This document shows, in pieces, positions 26,624-35,964 of a stretch of 64,000 bases of DNA (its first letter is position 1; each line of letters begins with the position of its first letter). The stretch covers positions 276,043 to 340,042 of the forward strand of contig NZ_JADF01000008.1 of assembly GCF_000518245.1 (NCBI RefSeq). Direction: 5' to 3'. This DNA is from Brachyspira alvinipulli ATCC 51933. Lineage in GTDB: Bacteria > Spirochaetota > Brachyspiria > Brachyspirales > Brachyspiraceae. Position numbers and translations under genes: made by a program. The notes beneath the pieces were generated by a model. It had not been told where the DNA came from and ran no database searches. It worked only from the letters and a program-made list of their open reading frames with translations.

Positions 26624-27877
26624 AATGCGAGCTCCTATACTTCCAAATTGTTCTATAAAATTAAAAGACGATTTATTTATAGATTCAGCATCATCTATAA
26701 TAATGCTATTTTTGGCAACTATAGAAGCAACTGCTAAAGACATAGCTATTCTATGATCATTATGTGAAGTTGTTTCTCCGCCTTCCAATCTTTCAACACC
26801 CTCTATAAATATATTATCATCTGTAGCTTCTATTTTAGCCCCTATTTTATTAAAACTGTCTTTCAAATCGTTTATTCTATCACTTTCTTTATATTTCAAT
26901 CTTCCAGCATTATATAGTTTAGTAGTACCTTTTGCAGTAGATGCTAATGCAGTTATTATTGGAGCTAAATCAGGTATATTTGAAACATCTATATCTAAAG
27001 CATGCAGTCTGTTTGCTTTTTTAATCGTTATAGAATTATCATCATTATATGTAATAGAAGCTCCCATAAATTTTAATATATTAATTATTTCTTTATCTCC
27101 CTGAATAGAATATTTATTAAGACCATATAAAGTTACTTCTCCGCCCAATGCACCAGCAACAGCAAAAAATGCTGCATGAGACCAGTCAGATTCTATTTCA
27201 TAATCAATAGCAGAATATTCTTGATTTCCATAAACTTCTATAGTATTAATATTCTGTTTGCATATATCCATATTTGCAGATTTTAAAGTTTTTAATGTCA
27301 TCATAACATAAGGAGCCGACTCTAACTCACCTTCTATAATAATTTTTGAACTGTCTTCTAACAAAGGCAAAGCAAATAATAAACCGCTTACAAATTGACT
27401 GCTGATGTTTCCAGGAATATAAAAATCTGAACTTCTTAATTTACCGGATACTATAAGAGAATCTTCTTTTAAATCAAATAATAACCCCTGCTCTTTCCAT
27501 ATATTTTTATATATATCCATAGGTCTTAAAAATAATTTTTTAGAACCTGTAAATGTACAATTTATTCCAAGTGCCGAAATAATTGGTATTAATAATCTTA
27601 AACTAGTTCCAGATTCCATTACATTTATCGTAATATTATCAGGATATTTTTCTTTTGGAATTATTTTAAGCAAATCATCAATCAATTCAAAATCAGCAAA
27701 ATGTGATACAGCATTTTTAGTAACTTCAATATCAGTTCCTACATTATTAATCCAAGGCTTTATCATACTAGGCTTTTTGGCTAATGATGCAGAAATTAAA
27801 GCTCTATGTGCATCACTTTTACTTATTTGAATATAAACAGAACCAAAAATTTCAGAAGGCTTAACGGTTAGAGACAT
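26618..27877 (-). CDS. aroA: 3-phosphoshikimate 1-carboxyvinyltransferase (EPSP synthase)
   Basis: A 419-residue enzyme of the shikimate pathway that joins phosphoenolpyruvate to shikimate-3-phosphate. Seen are the N-terminal SKSDAHRALISASLA, the VMESGTSLRLLIPI substrate loop (family GNAGT region, here ESGTSLR), RLKYKESDRI near residue 332 and DHRIAMSLAV near residue 380. Full length. Start ATG follows a GGAG-like site. It lies 18 bases after ftsY on the same strand; no other aro gene is in the window. Confidence 0.94.
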   Translation of the reverse strand: MSLTVKPSEIFGSVYIQISKSDAHRALISASLAKKPSMIKPWINNVGTDIEVTKNAVSHFADFELIDDLLKIIPKEKYPDNITINVMESGTSLRLLIPIISALGINCTFTGSKKLFLRPMDIYKNIWKEQGLLFDLKEDSLIVSGKLRSSDFYIPGNISSQFVSGLLFALPLLEDSSKIIIEGELESAPYVMMTLKTLKSANMDICKQNINTIEVYGNQEYSAIDYEIESDWSHAAFFAVAGALGGEVTLYGLNKYSIQGDKEIINILKFMGASITYNDDNSITIKKANRLHALDIDVSNIPDLAPIITALASTAKGTTKLYNAGRLKYKESDRINDLKDSFNKIGAKIEATDDNIFIEGVERLEGGETTSHNDHRIAMSLAVASIVAKNSIIIDDAESINKSSFNFIEQFGSIGARIS

Positions 27878-27895
27878 AATGAAACTCCGAAATAA

Positions 27896-28852
27896 TTATT
27901 GTAATATAGAATCTACAAAACTTACGGCATCAAATTCTCTAAAATCATCAACCTTTTCACCAAAACCTCCATAAAAAATAGGCAATGATAAATAATGTGC
28001 TACACTTATAGCTACTCCGCCCTTAGCAGAACTATCCATTTTTGAAACTATTGCTCCCTGTATATCCAAAGCACTTGTAAATACTTTAGCCTGCTCTATA
28101 CCATTATGACCAACATTAGCATCTAATACCAATATAGGAACAAAATTGAATTCTGAAAATCTTTCTGTTGCTATCTTTTTCATTTTTTCAAGCTGTCTAA
28201 CCAAATTCTCTTGATTGTGAAATCTTCCAGCAGTATCAACTATAACAATATCAGCATTTACAGATTTTGCTTTATCCAAAGCTGAAAATAATACACTTGC
28301 TGGATCTCCTGCCTGCTGACCTTTAACTATGGTAACATTAAGTCTATTAGCCCATTCTTCTAATTGCTCTATTGCTGCTGCTCTAAATGTATCTGCTGCT
28401 GCTAATATAACCTTATGATCATTCTTTAGTATATTCGCAAGTTTAGCTATAGAGGTAGTCTTACCTACTCCATTTACTCCAACTACAAATAAAATATTCT
28501 TTTCTTTTAATTCTATTTTTTTAGAAATAAATTTTGATATTAGAATTTCTCTTAAATGTTTTTTAGCTTCTTCCGGTTCTTTTATATTTTCTTTCTCTAC
28601 AACTTCTCTTAATTTTGAAATAATATCTTTTGTGGTTTCTACACCAGCATCGGCTGTTATTAATGTATTCTCTAAACTTGCAAAAAACTCATCATTAATT
28701 GCAGAAGTATTAAAAAGAGATGATAATGAAAATTTACTCTTAGAACTTGTTAATGATACTTTTGGCTTTTTAGTTCTTTTCATTAAAACCAAAATTACAA
28801 TCACAGCTACTATAACTACACATACTGCTATTATTATATTTGTATATTGCAT
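27896..28852 (-). CDS. ftsY: Signal recognition particle receptor FtsY
   Basis: A 318-residue SRP GTPase that receives ribosome-SRP complexes at the inner membrane. An N-terminal membrane segment (about residues 4-24) replaces the acidic A domain of E. coli FtsY, a direct anchor. The N domain is followed by the G domain: GVNGVGKTTSIAKLA (P-loop), DTFRAAAIEQL, DTAGRFHNQENL and SKMDSSAKGG. The C-terminal motif is VDDFREFDAVSFVDSIL. Upstream of aroA in an apparent two-gene unit. Confidence 0.95.
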   Translation of the reverse strand: MQYTNIIIAVCVVIVAVIVILVLMKRTKKPKVSLTSSKSKFSLSSLFNTSAINDEFFASLENTLITADAGVETTKDIISKLREVVEKENIKEPEEAKKHLREILISKFISKKIELKEKNILFVVGVNGVGKTTSIAKLANILKNDHKVILAAADTFRAAAIEQLEEWANRLNVTIVKGQQAGDPASVLFSALDKAKSVNADIVIVDTAGRFHNQENLVRQLEKMKKIATERFSEFNFVPILVLDANVGHNGIEQAKVFTSALDIQGAIVSKMDSSAKGGVAISVAHYLSLPIFYGGFGEKVDDFREFDAVSFVDSILQ

Positions 28853-28933
28853 TCTTATTTATTCTCCATTATTATTTTTAAAGGTTTCAAATATTATATA
28901 AGCTATTAATATTTTTTCAAGTTATAAATTCAA

Positions 28934-28974
28934 TAAAAAAAGCATTGATAATACCATAATATTATCAATGCTTT
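28934..28974 (-). terminator. Intrinsic terminator after the rubrerythrin gene
   Basis: AAAGCATTGATAAT pairs with ATTATCAATGCTTT (14 pairs, eight-base loop), then seven T residues on the minus strand, 28 bases past the stop at 29003. Confidence 0.85.
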
Positions 28975-29002
28975 GCCTCTATAATATAAAATTAGTTTTT
29001 TA

Positions 29003-29610
29003 TTATTTAAAAGCCTGAAAAGAACTAGCTGTAGCATTACAAAGAGGACATTTACCAGGAGCTGATCCTGCTTCTACATATCCACAAATAGGACATACAT
29101 AATATCCTTCTGGTAAAACAGAATTAGAATTTAAAGCCTTAATAGTTTTATTATATAAAGCAGCATGAGTTTTTTCAACTGCAGCAATTCTGTTCATCAA
29201 ATCAGCAACATTTTTATTGTTTTCTGAAGCAGCTACTTTACTAAATGCAGGATACATTTTTGTGTATTCATAAGTTTCACCAGCTACTCCTGTTTTCAAA
29301 TTCTCTATATCTGTACCTGATTTTACAGCATTAATTTGAGCTGTCAAAGCTTTAGTAGATAATTTAGAAGACATAGCAATATCATTTAAAAGCTTAGCAT
29401 GTATACCTTCAGCAGCAGAAGCGACTCTAAACATAGCAGCTACACTTTTATTTTGTGATTTTTTAGCAAATTCAGCATACATAGCTGATGCATTTCTTTC
29501 ACCATTGTATGACTGCATTATACCATCTATTGTAGATTTTGCTGTTTGACCATAAATTAAAGCGGTAAAAACAAATGAAAATGAAATTAATAAAGTAATT
29601 TTTTTAACAT
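29003..29610 (-). pseudogene. Exported rubrerythrin, start region out of frame by one base
   Basis: The protein has a diiron ferritin-like domain (EFAKKSQ..., AAEGIHAKLL, AVEKTHAALYNK) and a C-terminal rubredoxin-like site CPICGY...CPLC, so a rubrerythrin of about 202 residues that removes peroxide. It carries an export signal (KKITLLISFSFVFTALIYG), so it would work in the periplasm. The only start with a ribosome site is ATG 29610 (AAGGAAAACGCT). It is out of frame unless the run of seven A residues (29599-29605, minus strand) has eight. No in-frame start codon exists near the signal; an intact frame reaching 29812 is an extension into the leader. Confidence 0.8.
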
Positions 29611-29623
29611 AGCGTTTTCCTTG

Positions 29624-29663
29624 AAAAAATATAGTGTTGTATGCAGAGGCAGCATACACTATA
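29624..29663 (-). promoter_or_regulatory. Terminator-like hairpin in the rubrerythrin leader
   Basis: TATAGTG/CACTATA and TATGC/GCATA stems with a three-base bulge, then six T residues on the minus strand, placed directly before the AAGGA ribosome site. It looks like an attenuator. Two TATATAATATG-like sequences just upstream could serve as -10 boxes. It may instead end the message of the ankyrin gene, 240 bases upstream. Confidence 0.5.
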
Positions 29664-29899
29664 TATAACATATTATATATAGTAAAGTAAAATATTATAT
29701 AAGATAATTTCACAAAAATATAAAAAATATAATTATAATAAACTAAATAAAACCATATTAAACAACAAATTAAACAAAAAAATAAATATTTAATATATAT
29801 ATAATAATTCACTATTTCAACTTATTTAGCCGAATAGACACATACTCGAAAAAAGAAGCGGCAATTTTATAACTTTATAACAAGCCTATGGATTATATT

Positions 29900-30942
29900 T
29901 TAAATACAACAATTATCCACACCGAATTTTACTGCATCATTATCATTATACTTATAATAAATATCTACTTTATTATTCTCTAATACATTTTCTGAAGAAA
30001 TTCTATCTAAATAAAACATATTATTATCAAGTTTAAAAGTATAATACTTATTTACCAAACTATAATGATCCATATACTCTATAGTTATATATTTTCCTTT
30101 ATGCACTGCATATGTAAAACTATAATGCATAAAAGGAAAAAAAATTCCTCCTATAAAAACAGCATTATTATCATTAATTTCCCAAAAACTTATATATTGA
30201 TCTGTAATACTCTCTCCCCACCTTCCATAAGGAGAACCATTATCTACAGCAATGGAACTTAAATAATAATTTTTACCGTCTATTTCTATAATGGAATTTA
30301 TTTTATTATTAACTCCGTCATATTCATAAAGCTTAAATTTATCATAGTCAAATTCATTTTCCGGACCTAAATTCTCTTTTTCTATATAAGCAGGCAAAAT
30401 TTCATTTGCTTTTGTAAGAAGAGTATCTGTTATTTTATTAATCAAATTATTCTTATCATTGCCTTTTATACTCATTTTATTTAAAGCATCATTCATATTC
30501 TTCTCAAAAAAATTCTGCTCATAAGAATTTTTTAATAATGAATAATATAAATCTCTATGTTCCTGATTATCTTTATCAAACCATTCTTTCATATTATTTA
30601 AAGCATTAGTGTCATTAAGATTTACCCCATTTTCTACTAAAATATTAGCAGCACTTAAATTAGCATCTTTACAAAAAACAGCTAATATGCTTTCTCCATC
30701 TACACCTACAGCATTAATATCAGCACCTGATTTTACAAGACCTGAAACTATGTCAGAATATCCCATTTCAGCAGATTTGTAAAAGCCTCATAGAATTTTT
30801 TATCTTTTACAAATTTTTCTATTTCAGCTATACCATCATCGCCTTCATGATTTTTTAAAGCTAATTTTAAATCTTTATTGGAACCGCATGAAATAAAAAA
30901 TAATAAAGATAAACAAATAAAGCATTTAAGTATGGTTTTCAT
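29900..30942 (-). pseudogene. Ankyrin-repeat lipoprotein, frameshifted
   Basis: From ATG 30942 the protein has a lipobox (LLFFISC, Cys19), LKLALKN and KFYEAF, then leaves frame. The ankyrin part continues in another frame from MGYSDIVSGLVKSGADINAV. One extra T in the run at 30781-30784 (minus GCTTTTAC) gives EAFYKSAEMGYSDIV, which lines up residue for residue with RALYLAASSGYADIV in the next gene. The joined protein is about 346 residues: two or three ankyrin units and a C-terminal domain of unknown type. It is a tandem paralogue of the gene at 30962-31945. Confidence 0.83.
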
Positions 30943-30961
30943 TTTAATTTCCTTTAATAAA

Positions 30962-31945
30962 TTAGTTTACTCTAAAACTGCGGTAATTATCATAACTATT
31001 ATAACTGTTATTATAATTATCATTTATTGAAAATTCTATAGTGCTTTGTTTATTATTCTTACTATACTGACTAGGAAATTCTAATCTTATAGGTATTTCA
31101 ATCTTATCATTTCCTTCTATAACAAAAATAAATTCATTATTAATAGAACTCTCTTGAACATCAACGTCATCATAAAGCTCTATTTGTAGTTCATATACAA
31201 CACTATCACCTTCAGTATATTTATCAACTAATGCACCTGAAGAAAGTTCCATATTATATTCATTATATTCTACTTTTGGGACATACAATTTTATATTAAG
31301 ATAATTATCAAGCACATATTCATCTTTGTTAGTCACCCTTGTATTTAAATACATAAGAACTTTTCTATTAATACCAAATCTTCTATTATCTTCTGAAGCA
31401 TAAAATTTATATCCGGAATAACTGCTTTCGCTTACAGAATATCCGGGCTGATAATATTTAAATGTTGTTGTAAAATCTAAATCAGATTTTGATATATCCA
31501 ATACAATCTCTTTACCTTTCACATTTGTAGCTGAATTTAAATAATTAAGCAGCTGTCTTTTCGAATAAGAATCAGTAATACTATCTAAAATACCATATCC
31601 ATTATTGTCTTTTGCAGAAACATCTGCCCCATTTTCTATTAAAATTTTAGCAGCATCTATGTCATTATTTCTGCAAAATAAAATCAAAGGTGTAGCTCCG
31701 TCTAAACTTTTTTCTTCTATATCGGCACCAAACTTTACAAGTCCATCGACTATATCAGCATATCCGCTTGAAGCTGCCAAATATAATGCCCTTCCCAATT
31801 CTTTTTTTTGCACCAACTCTTTTATTTCAGAAACATTATTTTTTTCACTATTATTTTTCAAAGCCAGCCTTAAATCTTCTCCTCTATTAGAACATGACAA
31901 AATAAAAAATAATAGTAAAATAATTGAATTAAATAATTTATTCAT
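30962..31945 (-). CDS. Ankyrin-repeat lipoprotein
   Basis: A 327-residue lipoprotein: signal MNKLFNSIILLLFFILSC (Cys18), a shared RLALKN segment, and ankyrin units at about residues 55-135 (ADIVDGLVKFGADIEEKS, GATPLILFCRNNDIDAAKIL, NGADVSAKDNNGYGIL). The C-terminal half is beta-rich and ends in repeated Asn/Tyr/Ser. Ankyrin units bind proteins, so a periplasmic or surface adaptor is likely, but the partner is unknown. Same-strand tandem copy of the gene at 29900-30942, with 19 bases between them. Confidence 0.85.
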   Translation of the reverse strand: MNKLFNSIILLLFFILSCSNRGEDLRLALKNNSEKNNVSEIKELVQKKELGRALYLAASSGYADIVDGLVKFGADIEEKSLDGATPLILFCRNNDIDAAKILIENGADVSAKDNNGYGILDSITDSYSKRQLLNYLNSATNVKGKEIVLDISKSDLDFTTTFKYYQPGYSVSESSYSGYKFYASEDNRRFGINRKVLMYLNTRVTNKDEYVLDNYLNIKLYVPKVEYNEYNMELSSGALVDKYTEGDSVVYELQIELYDDVDVQESSINNEFIFVIEGNDKIEIPIRLEFPSQYSKNNKQSTIEFSINDNYNNSYNSYDNYRSFRVN

Positions 31946-31966
31946 AAATAAAACCTTAAATATATT

Positions 31967-33388
31967 TTAGAAGTATCCTTTTAAAAGCTCTATTATACTT
32001 TTTAAAGAATTTTGACCATTTTGGTTTAAATTAATTCTAAGAGAGGCTTTAAAAGTACTATCATTGACTAAATTAATAACTCCGCTTACAGATTTAACAC
32101 TTCTAATTAATGCTTTTGTATTATTATCAGCACCTTTAGATAAGAAGCCTGACATACTATTAACATCTAAATGGAGAGAAATATCATTATTTTTAGCAAA
32201 TTTTGAATAAGAATTAGAATTTACATAATTTTCTAAGTCAAAATTTGATCCAGACTTCGTTATAATCGCAATAGAATCTATTATATACATATCAAAATCT
32301 CCGCTTTCCAATAAAAGCACATTATTATCAATTCTTTGCAAATATTCTCCTGAATCTTCAAGAAAATTAATAAAATCTCTTCTATTCTTTAAAGAAATAA
32401 GTCCGACAAACTCAGGCTCAGGGTATGAGTCTTTAAGCATTACAACAATATCACCGCCCATCATATCAATAAAATCATAAAAATTAACTCCATCAATAAT
32501 ATCACTTCTTAATTCATAATCTAGTTCTGTATTAGCCAATGATTTTTTTAATAATCTATTAAGCTGTTTGGAGTTAAAAGCAAAAGATAAAAAGCCTATT
32601 GTATCTGAAGTATCCAAATATTTTGCTACATCGGAATTCAAAGATTTTTTTATTCCGCCTAATGATAGGTTTGGACAATACACTTCTGCATTTATAGCAA
32701 TACTTTTATCATTAAAATCTAAAGAGGCTGCAAAAGATAAATCTTTATCAATATCATCAATATAATCTGCATTACTAGAATCAAAAGAAAGCAGAGATCT
32801 AACATTCGCCCATAAAGATATACAGCTTTGACTTCTTTCAAATGATAAAAAAGATCTATCTTTAATAGGATTACTTCTAAAAGCTATTTCACTTATTTTT
32901 TCTAATAATATATCTTCATCGTATTCACTATAAGTAAGACAAATCACATCATCAACAAAAACTGCTATTGCAGAATTATCTATTACAATAAATTCTTTAT
33001 TTCTATATTTATAAACTTCAACTTGACTCGATGCAACTAAATCATTAAATACATACTTAGCAAAATCCATATCTGAAATTGGTATAATAAATGAAAATAT
33101 TTCAGAAGAATCTTCATAAAGAATCATTCTAATATCATCATTAAAGTTTATAGATTTTATAACACCGTCTATAAAATCTCTGGTTTGATAATCTAAATCA
33201 GGAGTAAATTCTAAGAGCATATCATATATCAAATCTGATGATGTAGTAGAAAGACCATTTGCTGTACTAGCAACATTAATAGACAAAACAGCTGATGATG
33301 AATCAGGAACATAGTCTATAGTCCTAGAAAACAATACATTAATATTTAATATAAAGATAAATAATAGTATAAATTTTTTTAGACTCAT
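31967..33388 (-). CDS. Exported protein of unknown function
   Basis: A 473-residue protein with a cleavable signal (MSLKKFILLFIFILNINVLFS). The start is ATG 33388, with GGGG seven bases upstream; the frame is open 19 codons further without a better site. The mature part begins DYVPDSSSAVLSINV, has evenly spaced Asp/Ser-rich segments and two roughly similar halves, a pattern like proteins annotated DUF3352 in other bacteria, though I am not sure of that assignment. It is 21 bases upstream of the ankyrin lipoprotein gene and may be in the same unit. Confidence 0.65.
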   Translation of the reverse strand: MSLKKFILLFIFILNINVLFSRTIDYVPDSSSAVLSINVASTANGLSTTSSDLIYDMLLEFTPDLDYQTRDFIDGVIKSINFNDDIRMILYEDSSEIFSFIIPISDMDFAKYVFNDLVASSQVEVYKYRNKEFIVIDNSAIAVFVDDVICLTYSEYDEDILLEKISEIAFRSNPIKDRSFLSFERSQSCISLWANVRSLLSFDSSNADYIDDIDKDLSFAASLDFNDKSIAINAEVYCPNLSLGGIKKSLNSDVAKYLDTSDTIGFLSFAFNSKQLNRLLKKSLANTELDYELRSDIIDGVNFYDFIDMMGGDIVVMLKDSYPEPEFVGLISLKNRRDFINFLEDSGEYLQRIDNNVLLLESGDFDMYIIDSIAIITKSGSNFDLENYVNSNSYSKFAKNNDISLHLDVNSMSGFLSKGADNNTKALIRSVKSVSGVINLVNDSTFKASLRINLNQNGQNSLKSIIELLKGYF

Positions 33389-33466
33389 AACAAACCCCAT
33401 TAAATAATGTAAAAAAATTATATGACATTTAGAATAAAAAAACAACCAAAAATTATTAATTTTTAC

Positions 33467-33502
33467 AAAAAAAGCATGTATATATTATTAATATATACAT
33501 GC
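33467..33502 (-). terminator. Intrinsic terminator after the aminotransferase gene
   Basis: A near-perfect palindrome (GCATGTATATATTA with TAATATATACATGC), then seven T residues on the minus strand, 30 bases past the stop at 33533. Confidence 0.85.
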
Positions 33503-33532
33503 TCAATATATTGTATATTTTTTCAAATTTAA

Positions 33533-34720
33533 TTATTTACGCATTTGCTCAACAACTTTTGCAACTATAGACATACCTTTATCTATCATCTCAGGTGTAG
33601 AATTAGTATAATTAAGTCTTAATGTACCTAATCCTCTTTTAGCTTCATAGAAAGGATCACCCGGTATAACAGCAACGCCGGCATCAGCAGCTTTAACACA
33701 GAATTCAACCGCATCTATTCCTTTAGGTAAAGTAGCCCATATAAACATACCGCCTTCAGGACGAGTCCAATGCATGTCATCAGGTAAATGCTTATCCATA
33801 GCTTCAAGCATACAATTGCACTGCTTGCCGTATAAATCTATTATCTTTTTAATATGTGCATCATAATCATTATCTTCAAAATACTGAGCAACAACAACTT
33901 GTGCAAATGTACTTGTATGCATATCTATAAGCTGTTTATACTCTTTCATTTTAGTCCATAATTCTGGAATAGAACAAACTATCCATCCAAGTCTTAAACC
34001 AGGAGCTACTGTTTTTGAGAATGTACCCAAAAGTATAGCCTGTTCTCCTAAATATGTATATAATGATCTCTGATGCTCGCCTTTAAATCTTAATTCTCCG
34101 TAAGGGTTATCCTCTACAAAAAAAGTATCTTTACCTTTCATAGCATCTGCTATTTTTTCTCTTACAGCATTAGTATATGTTATTCCTGTAGGGTTTTGGA
34201 AATTAGGAACGGCATAGAAGAATTTATGATCATATTTATTCATAGATTCTCTAACCTGTTCAATATCTGCTCCATCTTCATTTAAATCAACTGTTTTAAT
34301 ATTAGGATTATACAAATGAAATGATTGTAAAGCAGCCAAATATGACGGGTCTTCAACCAAAACATTATCACCAGCATCCAATAAACATGAAGAAATAATA
34401 TCTAAAGCCTGCTGAGAACCATTTGTAATGAGTATGTCTTTTACTTCAACATTGACACCTTGCTTTTTGTATCTGTTAGCAATAAACTCTCTTAAAGGCA
34501 CATAACCATCAGCACTATTATATTGTAATGCATATGCTCCTTTTGTCTCTAAAACTTTATTAGCCGCAGCTTTAATTCCTTCTACAGGAAAAGATGCAGG
34601 ATTAGGTAACCCACCAGCAAATGATATTAAATCACCTTTTGCCGCTACTTCCAAAATGATCTTTACAAAATTACCCTGAAAATCTTCCTGTAATGCTCTT
34701 TTTGATAATCTTAATTTCAT
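33533..34720 (-). CDS. PLP-dependent aminotransferase, class I/II (LysN / 2-aminoadipate type)
   Basis: A 395-residue fold-type I aminotransferase. The PLP lysine is in GTFSKTVAPGLRLGW, and FAGGLPNPASFP, the NGSQQALDII phosphate-binding motif and FQNPTGITY are all present. This is the MocR-like / 2-aminoadipate aminotransferase subgroup, which takes branched-chain, aromatic or aminoadipate substrates, so the exact one is open. Start ATG 34720 has GGATAGGA just upstream; an ATG at 34732 has none. In a Stickland fermenter it could channel amino acid oxidation, which is inference. Confidence 0.9.
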   Translation of the reverse strand: MKLRLSKRALQEDFQGNFVKIILEVAAKGDLISFAGGLPNPASFPVEGIKAAANKVLETKGAYALQYNSADGYVPLREFIANRYKKQGVNVEVKDILITNGSQQALDIISSCLLDAGDNVLVEDPSYLAALQSFHLYNPNIKTVDLNEDGADIEQVRESMNKYDHKFFYAVPNFQNPTGITYTNAVREKIADAMKGKDTFFVEDNPYGELRFKGEHQRSLYTYLGEQAILLGTFSKTVAPGLRLGWIVCSIPELWTKMKEYKQLIDMHTSTFAQVVVAQYFEDNDYDAHIKKIIDLYGKQCNCMLEAMDKHLPDDMHWTRPEGGMFIWATLPKGIDAVEFCVKAADAGVAVIPGDPFYEAKRGLGTLRLNYTNSTPEMIDKGMSIVAKVVEQMRK

Positions 34721-34830
34721 AATCCTATCCATTTAAAAAATTTCTTTATATTATATACTACTATTAATAAGAATGCTATATAATTTTAGAAAAAATATAT
34801 CTTTTTTTATAAAAAACTATTTATCAATTT

Positions 34831-35700
34831 TTATTTATTATTGGATAAAGAATTTCTAAATATGGATATAGCATAAAGTACAGCAGCAAGTATTATAATT
34901 GCTAATGTAATACCTCTATTTAAATTAATTTCCTCTTTATAAACAAATATAGCTAGCAAAGTTGCAAAAAGAGGCACAAAAAACTGTAAAAAACCAAGTG
35001 TAGAAATTTGAAGTCCTTTAGCTGCTTTTGCATATAAATACAATGGTATACCGGTAGCAATTCCTGCAAACATTAAAGTAATCCATGAAGATACAGGCTG
35101 AGGTTCTGCAGGAAAATATATTTTACTTAAAATTATTGAAGGTATAAGTATAGCAGAAGTTTCCAAAAATAAACTTTCCCATCCTGAATAAATAGTCATT
35201 TTTTTGAATAATCCATATATTGAAAAAGTTAATCCTATAAAAAATGCCATAACAGGAGGTCTGCCTAATGTAATGGTTTGATAAATCATTCCAATAAACA
35301 TTAAAACTATAGCAGCATACTCCAATATAGTTTTTTTCTCTCTAAAAATTATTATTCCTATTAATATACTTAAAATAGGTGCTATATAATAAGCTAGTCC
35401 TGCTTCAAGAACATGCCCTGAATTAACAGTATAAATATATAAATACCAATTGATTCCTAAAAATATACCGGCTATTATTATTGAAACCAAAGGTTTTACA
35501 CCTCTATATAAATTAGATTTCTTATATATAATTATTATCAATGTAAATATAAAAGTAGTTATAACCCTAATACCTAAAACAAATGCTGAATCGAAATTTT
35601 GAACAGCTTTCCAATACACTGGAAGTAGCCCCCACATTATATATGCAGTTGCAGCTAGAAAAATAGATTTATTATTATTATTATTATTATTATCTGACAT
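34831..35700 (-). CDS. rarD: RarD-type EamA transporter
   Basis: A 289-residue inner-membrane protein with about ten helices and two EamA repeats, of the RarD (chloramphenicol-sensitive protein) branch: IMWGLLPVYWKAV, then WYLYIYTVNSGHVLEAGLAYYI and a C-terminal GFLQFFVPLFATLLAIFVYKE. Drug and metabolite exporters of this group have no certain substrate. Start ATG 35700 has AGGG upstream; a TTG at 35760 also opens the frame but is less likely. The first codons are an asparagine repeat from an AAT triplet run. Confidence 0.88.
   Translation of the reverse strand: MSDNNNNNNNKSIFLAATAYIMWGLLPVYWKAVQNFDSAFVLGIRVITTFIFTLIIIIYKKSNLYRGVKPLVSIIIAGIFLGINWYLYIYTVNSGHVLEAGLAYYIAPILSILIGIIIFREKKTILEYAAIVLMFIGMIYQTITLGRPPVMAFFIGLTFSIYGLFKKMTIYSGWESLFLETSAILIPSIILSKIYFPAEPQPVSSWITLMFAGIATGIPLYLYAKAAKGLQISTLGFLQFFVPLFATLLAIFVYKEEINLNRGITLAIIILAAVLYAISIFRNSLSNNK
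35671..35692. repeat. AAT trinucleotide repeat in the start of rarD
   Basis: About seven tandem TTA (AAT on the coding strand) units giving Asn4-Asn10 of RarD. In-frame length change would alter only the N-terminal Asn run. Confidence 0.9.
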
Positions 35701-35964
35701 TTTGAATAACCCTGAATAATTTTTGCCTGCAATAATAAAACCTAATAAAAATATTTTCAATATGTTAGTTTCAAATATTTTTTAAAAAATTAAATCTTAC
35801 ATTTTTTAATTCTTCTTTATGTGTTTTATTATAAATTTTTTCATATGGTTTTATAGTTGTTATTAATATTTTTTGAGAATCTTATTTATATATTTTATTT
35901 TCATTAGAATTATTATCTAATTCTTACAATCCAGATTCCTTGTATATTTAAATATTGTTCAAAA

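Noticed and set aside
29611-29812. N-terminal extension of rubrerythrin by 67 codons
   Set aside because: It is hydrophobic only because the AT-rich leader reads as Tyr, Ile and Phe; it spans the hairpin and likely promoter and has no ribosome site.
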